The notes under the pieces: generated by a model
What the model was told of the DNA's origin: nothing
The model's input: the letters and a program-made list of their open reading frames with translations, nothing else
Databases searched by the model: none
Assembly: GCA_018398805.1 (NCBI GenBank)
Contig: JAGFBZ010000697.1
Coordinates: 434,001 to 498,000, forward strand
From: Hirundichthys speculiger
Lineage: Eukaryota > Chordata > Actinopteri > Beloniformes > Exocoetidae
DNA length: 64,000 nucleotides
Reading direction: 5' to 3'
In this document: positions 61,690 through 64,000 of the stretch, piece after piece
How the letters are laid out: each line of letters begins with the position of its first letter
How positions within the stretch are numbered: the stretch's first letter is position 1
Translations under genes and position numbers: made by a program

Positions 61690-62445
61690 ACACTACATTG
61701 CCAAAAGTATTAGATCACCTGCCTTGACTCACTTATGAGCTTTAGTGACATCCCATTCTTAATCAATATGACGTGGGTCCACCCTTTGCAGCTAGAACAG
61801 CTTCAACTCTTCTGGGAAGGCTGTCCACAAGGTTTAGGAGTGTGTTTATGGGGCTCTTTGACCATGCTTCTAGAAGCGCATTTGTGAGGTCACACACTGG
61901 TGTTGGCTGAGAAGTCCTGGCTCTCAATGTCCGCTCTAATTCATCCCAAAGATGTTCTGTCGGGTTGTGGGCAGGACTCTGCGCAGGCCAGTCATGTTCA
62001 TCCACACCAGACTCTTTCATCCATGTCTTTATGGACCTTGCTTTGTGCACTGGTGCACAGTCATGCTGAAAGAGGAAGGGGCCAGCTCCAAACTGTTCCC
62101 ACAAAGTTGAGAGCATGGAATTGTCCAAAATGTCTTGCTATCCTGAAGCATTCAGAGTTCCTTTCACTGGAACTAAGGGGCCAAGCCCAGCTCCTGAAAA
62201 ACAACCCCACACCATAACCCCCCCTCCACCAAACTTTACACTTGGAACAATGCAGTCAGACAAGTACCGTTCTCCTGGCAACCACCAAACCCAGACTCTT
62301 CCATCAGATTACCAGAAGGAAAAGTGTGATTCGTCACTCCAGAGAACGCGCCTCCACTGCTCTAGAGTCCAGTGGCGGGTGCTTTACACCACTGCATCTA
62401 ATGCTTAGCATTGCACTTGGTGATGTATGGCTTGGATGTTTGGAT
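61690..62445 (-). mobile_element. Tc1/mariner element, 5'-truncated, inside the LINE
   Basis: Starts with TA then CACTACATTGCCAAAAGTAT, a common fish Tc1 end, and runs into the transposase gene on the minus strand. The other end is lost near 62445, where LINE sequence resumes. Confidence 0.8.
61763..62128 (-). pseudogene. Tc1 transposase, C-terminal part
   Basis: Open for 121 codons: MDNSMLSTLWEQFGAGPFLF, QHDCAPVHKARSIKTWMKES, then WPAQSPAHNPTEHLWDELER. The QHDCAPVH Asp is the second catalytic residue; the third lies in SPDLNPIEHLW, which here reads SPAHNPTEHLW, so the Asp is lost. An N-terminal stretch continues upstream to about 62440 with stops. Not active. Confidence 0.8.
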
Positions 62446-63620
62446 ACATGAGCAAAGCAAAGTAGAGGATGGCAATAACACCAGTGGTTCTGAGCACCAG
62501 ATCCTCGTTGACAGAGAAGTCACCTGAGAGTGCAAGTCCATGAGCACCAACCTGTGCCTGCCTGATTGATTACAAAAGAGCCTATGACTCAATGCCATGC
62601 ATATGGATACTGGAGTGTGTGAAGCTAAGGTCAACAGGACACTTGGTCAACTCAGAGCCAGTGGCACTGGTGAGCGTCAAATGCAGTATATACCAAGGAG
62701 ATGCCCTGTCCCCCCTGCTGTTCTGCATAGGCCTGTGCCCCTGTACCCTAGCTTGTCAACAAGAGAGGCTACAGGTACAACCTCCAAAATGGGGTGACAA
62801 TCACATGAATGACATCAAGCTGCAAGCATGGAGGACTAAAGCCACAATCCAGGTGGAAACAGCAGGCCTCTGGGAATACATCAAGAAGATGGGCCCCACT
62901 GATGACCTGCTAAGTGAATGCCTCAGGCATCTGAAACCCAGCAGGAGGAGGAGGAACCTAAGGGGCTATCGTGGAAGTAAAACCCCCTGCAAAGTATGTA
63001 CCACTGCAAAATTGAAGAGGTGGCTGACATCAGAAAACATATCAATTGCTGGAAAAAGCTGGACTGAAAGACAGCACAGAGAAACTGATCATGGCTGCAC
63101 AAGAACAGGCCCTAAACACAAGATTGATAGAGGCTGAGGTCTACCACACCAGCCAGGACCCTAGATGCAGGCTGTGCAAAGACGCCCCTTCAAACAGTAC
63201 AGCACATCACTCTAAGGTATAAGATGCTGGCAGGCAATACATAGAACGCCAAAACCAGGTAGCTATACACAATACACAGCTATAGATAATACACAGGAAT
63301 ATCTGTGCTGAGTATGGACAGAAGGTTCCAGGGTCAAGATGGGAGACACCTTCAAATGTGATTGAGAACAAGCAGGTCAAGATCCTGTTGGACTTCCAGG
63401 TCCAAACTGACAAACTGGTGATGGCTAATCAGTAGTGACTGATAAACATCAGAGGACAGCAGTGGTGGTGGATGTGGCCATCCTAAGCAACAGCAACATC
63501 AGAAAGAAATAAACTTGAGAAATACCAAGGGCTCAAGGAAGAGCTGGAAAAGATGTGGGGTGTTAAGGCTTCAGTCACGCCAATAGTGATCAGTACAGCA
63601 GTGCAGCTGCAACTCCCAGA

Positions 63621-64000
63621 CTTCACTTCACATGAGGCACACTACTTACAGCAAAGGCTTAGTGTGTTTATATTTTAGAATACTTTTATTTAAAATATTA
63701 CGAATGAGGTACAATATCTAATTTAGTTTGCTGAATTCATGCAATTTAATGTAAACTGCCTCTTCAGATTCCTCCCAGAAAAGTCCTTAACTGGCTGTTT
63801 TCAAAATATCTTCTTCTTTGAATGATTGAGTAAATATAAAGAGACTCTACTTTCCTTTTTAAACATTCTTCAGAGTTTTCAAATCATGTGAGGTAAAGTT
63901 GAGATGGTGTGGAAATGCACAGTGAAGAAAAAAAATAGGGATTCCCAAATATACTTTTATCTCATAGGACATATAAGTTACTTTTGAATGCAGTCATTCA
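63621..64000. other. Right-edge sequence, no recognised feature
   Basis: AT-rich; no coding homology or repeat recognised. Confidence 0.4.

Larger units (their letters stand above)
61374..63620 (+). mobile_element. R2/R4-type LINE, decayed and split
   Basis: Upstream part: RSADLRERIMKSWGN and LQRLNNKVPSESQLKDMKAT (61520-61680). After a Tc1 insertion come reverse-transcriptase blocks at 62550-62830: CLIDYKRAYDSMPCIWILEC, CSIYQGDALSPLLFCIGL (motif B), and HMNDIKLQAW, where YMDDIKL is expected. Then LKRWLTSENISIAGKSW, a Cys-His knuckle (DPRCRLCKDAP...TAHH), and after stops EKYQGLKEELEKMWGVKAS. Related elements carry a restriction-like endonuclease there (from memory). Dead. Confidence 0.65.

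Noticed and set aside
1..64000. A new defence, secretion or biosynthetic system
   Set aside because: The window is one large channel-gene locus plus transposon remnants; no gene cluster with co-directed intact genes is present.

Overview
The window is vertebrate nuclear DNA, almost certainly from a teleost fish. It is AT-rich and dense in simple repeats. It carries three widely spaced exons, with splice sites, of a voltage-gated calcium channel, set among typical fish transposable elements (Tc1/mariner, Tigger-like, PIF/Harbinger, hAT, piggyBac, EnSpm-like, CR1/L2, RTE and R2/R4-type LINEs, tRNA-headed SINE). There are no operons or other bacterial features. The species cannot be named from what is visible.

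The only host gene I can name is a T-type calcium channel alpha-1 subunit (Cav3 family, best match CACNA1I/Cav3.3) on the minus strand. Exon 1 (48282-48685) holds the start codon and the cytoplasmic N terminus. Exon 2 (20586-20709) holds domain I S1. Exon 3 (10832-10965) holds S2 and the start of S3. Intron 1 is about 27.6 kb and intron 2 about 9.6 kb. Intron 3 runs from 10831 off the left edge, so the rest of the channel lies outside the window. Sequence right of about 48.7 kb is upstream of the first coding exon. A pyrimidine tract and AG just before the start codon suggest a further upstream non-coding exon.

Transposon layout, left to right: a two-gene EnSpm-like element (38-7401) with decayed genes and a Tigger-like element nested in a coding exon; a Tc1 tail; after exon 3, a CR1/L2 LINE with a Tigger-like element in its 3' tail (11530-13655); a Tc1-type MITE with a Harbinger-like MITE inside it (17912-19289); after exon 2, a (CA)(TA) microsatellite, a long-TIR MITE and a Harbinger/Tc1 mosaic (23.0-24.8 kb); a decayed Tc1 (26054-27210); a hAT-like element (30075-30936) and a BED-finger hAT remnant (about 31.3-31.7 kb); an inverted partial copy of the first element (36396-37274); a piggyBac remnant (44538-46099). 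Upstream of exon 1 are CR1/L2 and RTE LINE pieces (49-50.8 kb), a second hAT-like element (54934-56450), a hAT with a perfect 8-bp target duplication (56887-58205), a SINE head, and an R2/R4-type LINE broken by a Tc1 element (61.3-63.6 kb).

The transposon genes are all broken by stops, frameshifts, deletions or nested insertions, so none looks active. I see no cassette resembling a new biological system. The points most worth checking are the duplicated nested insertion, the three-copy hAT-like family with an internal hairpin, a possible small gene inside intron 1 at 32.9-33.3 kb, and palindromes with RFX X-box-like cores.
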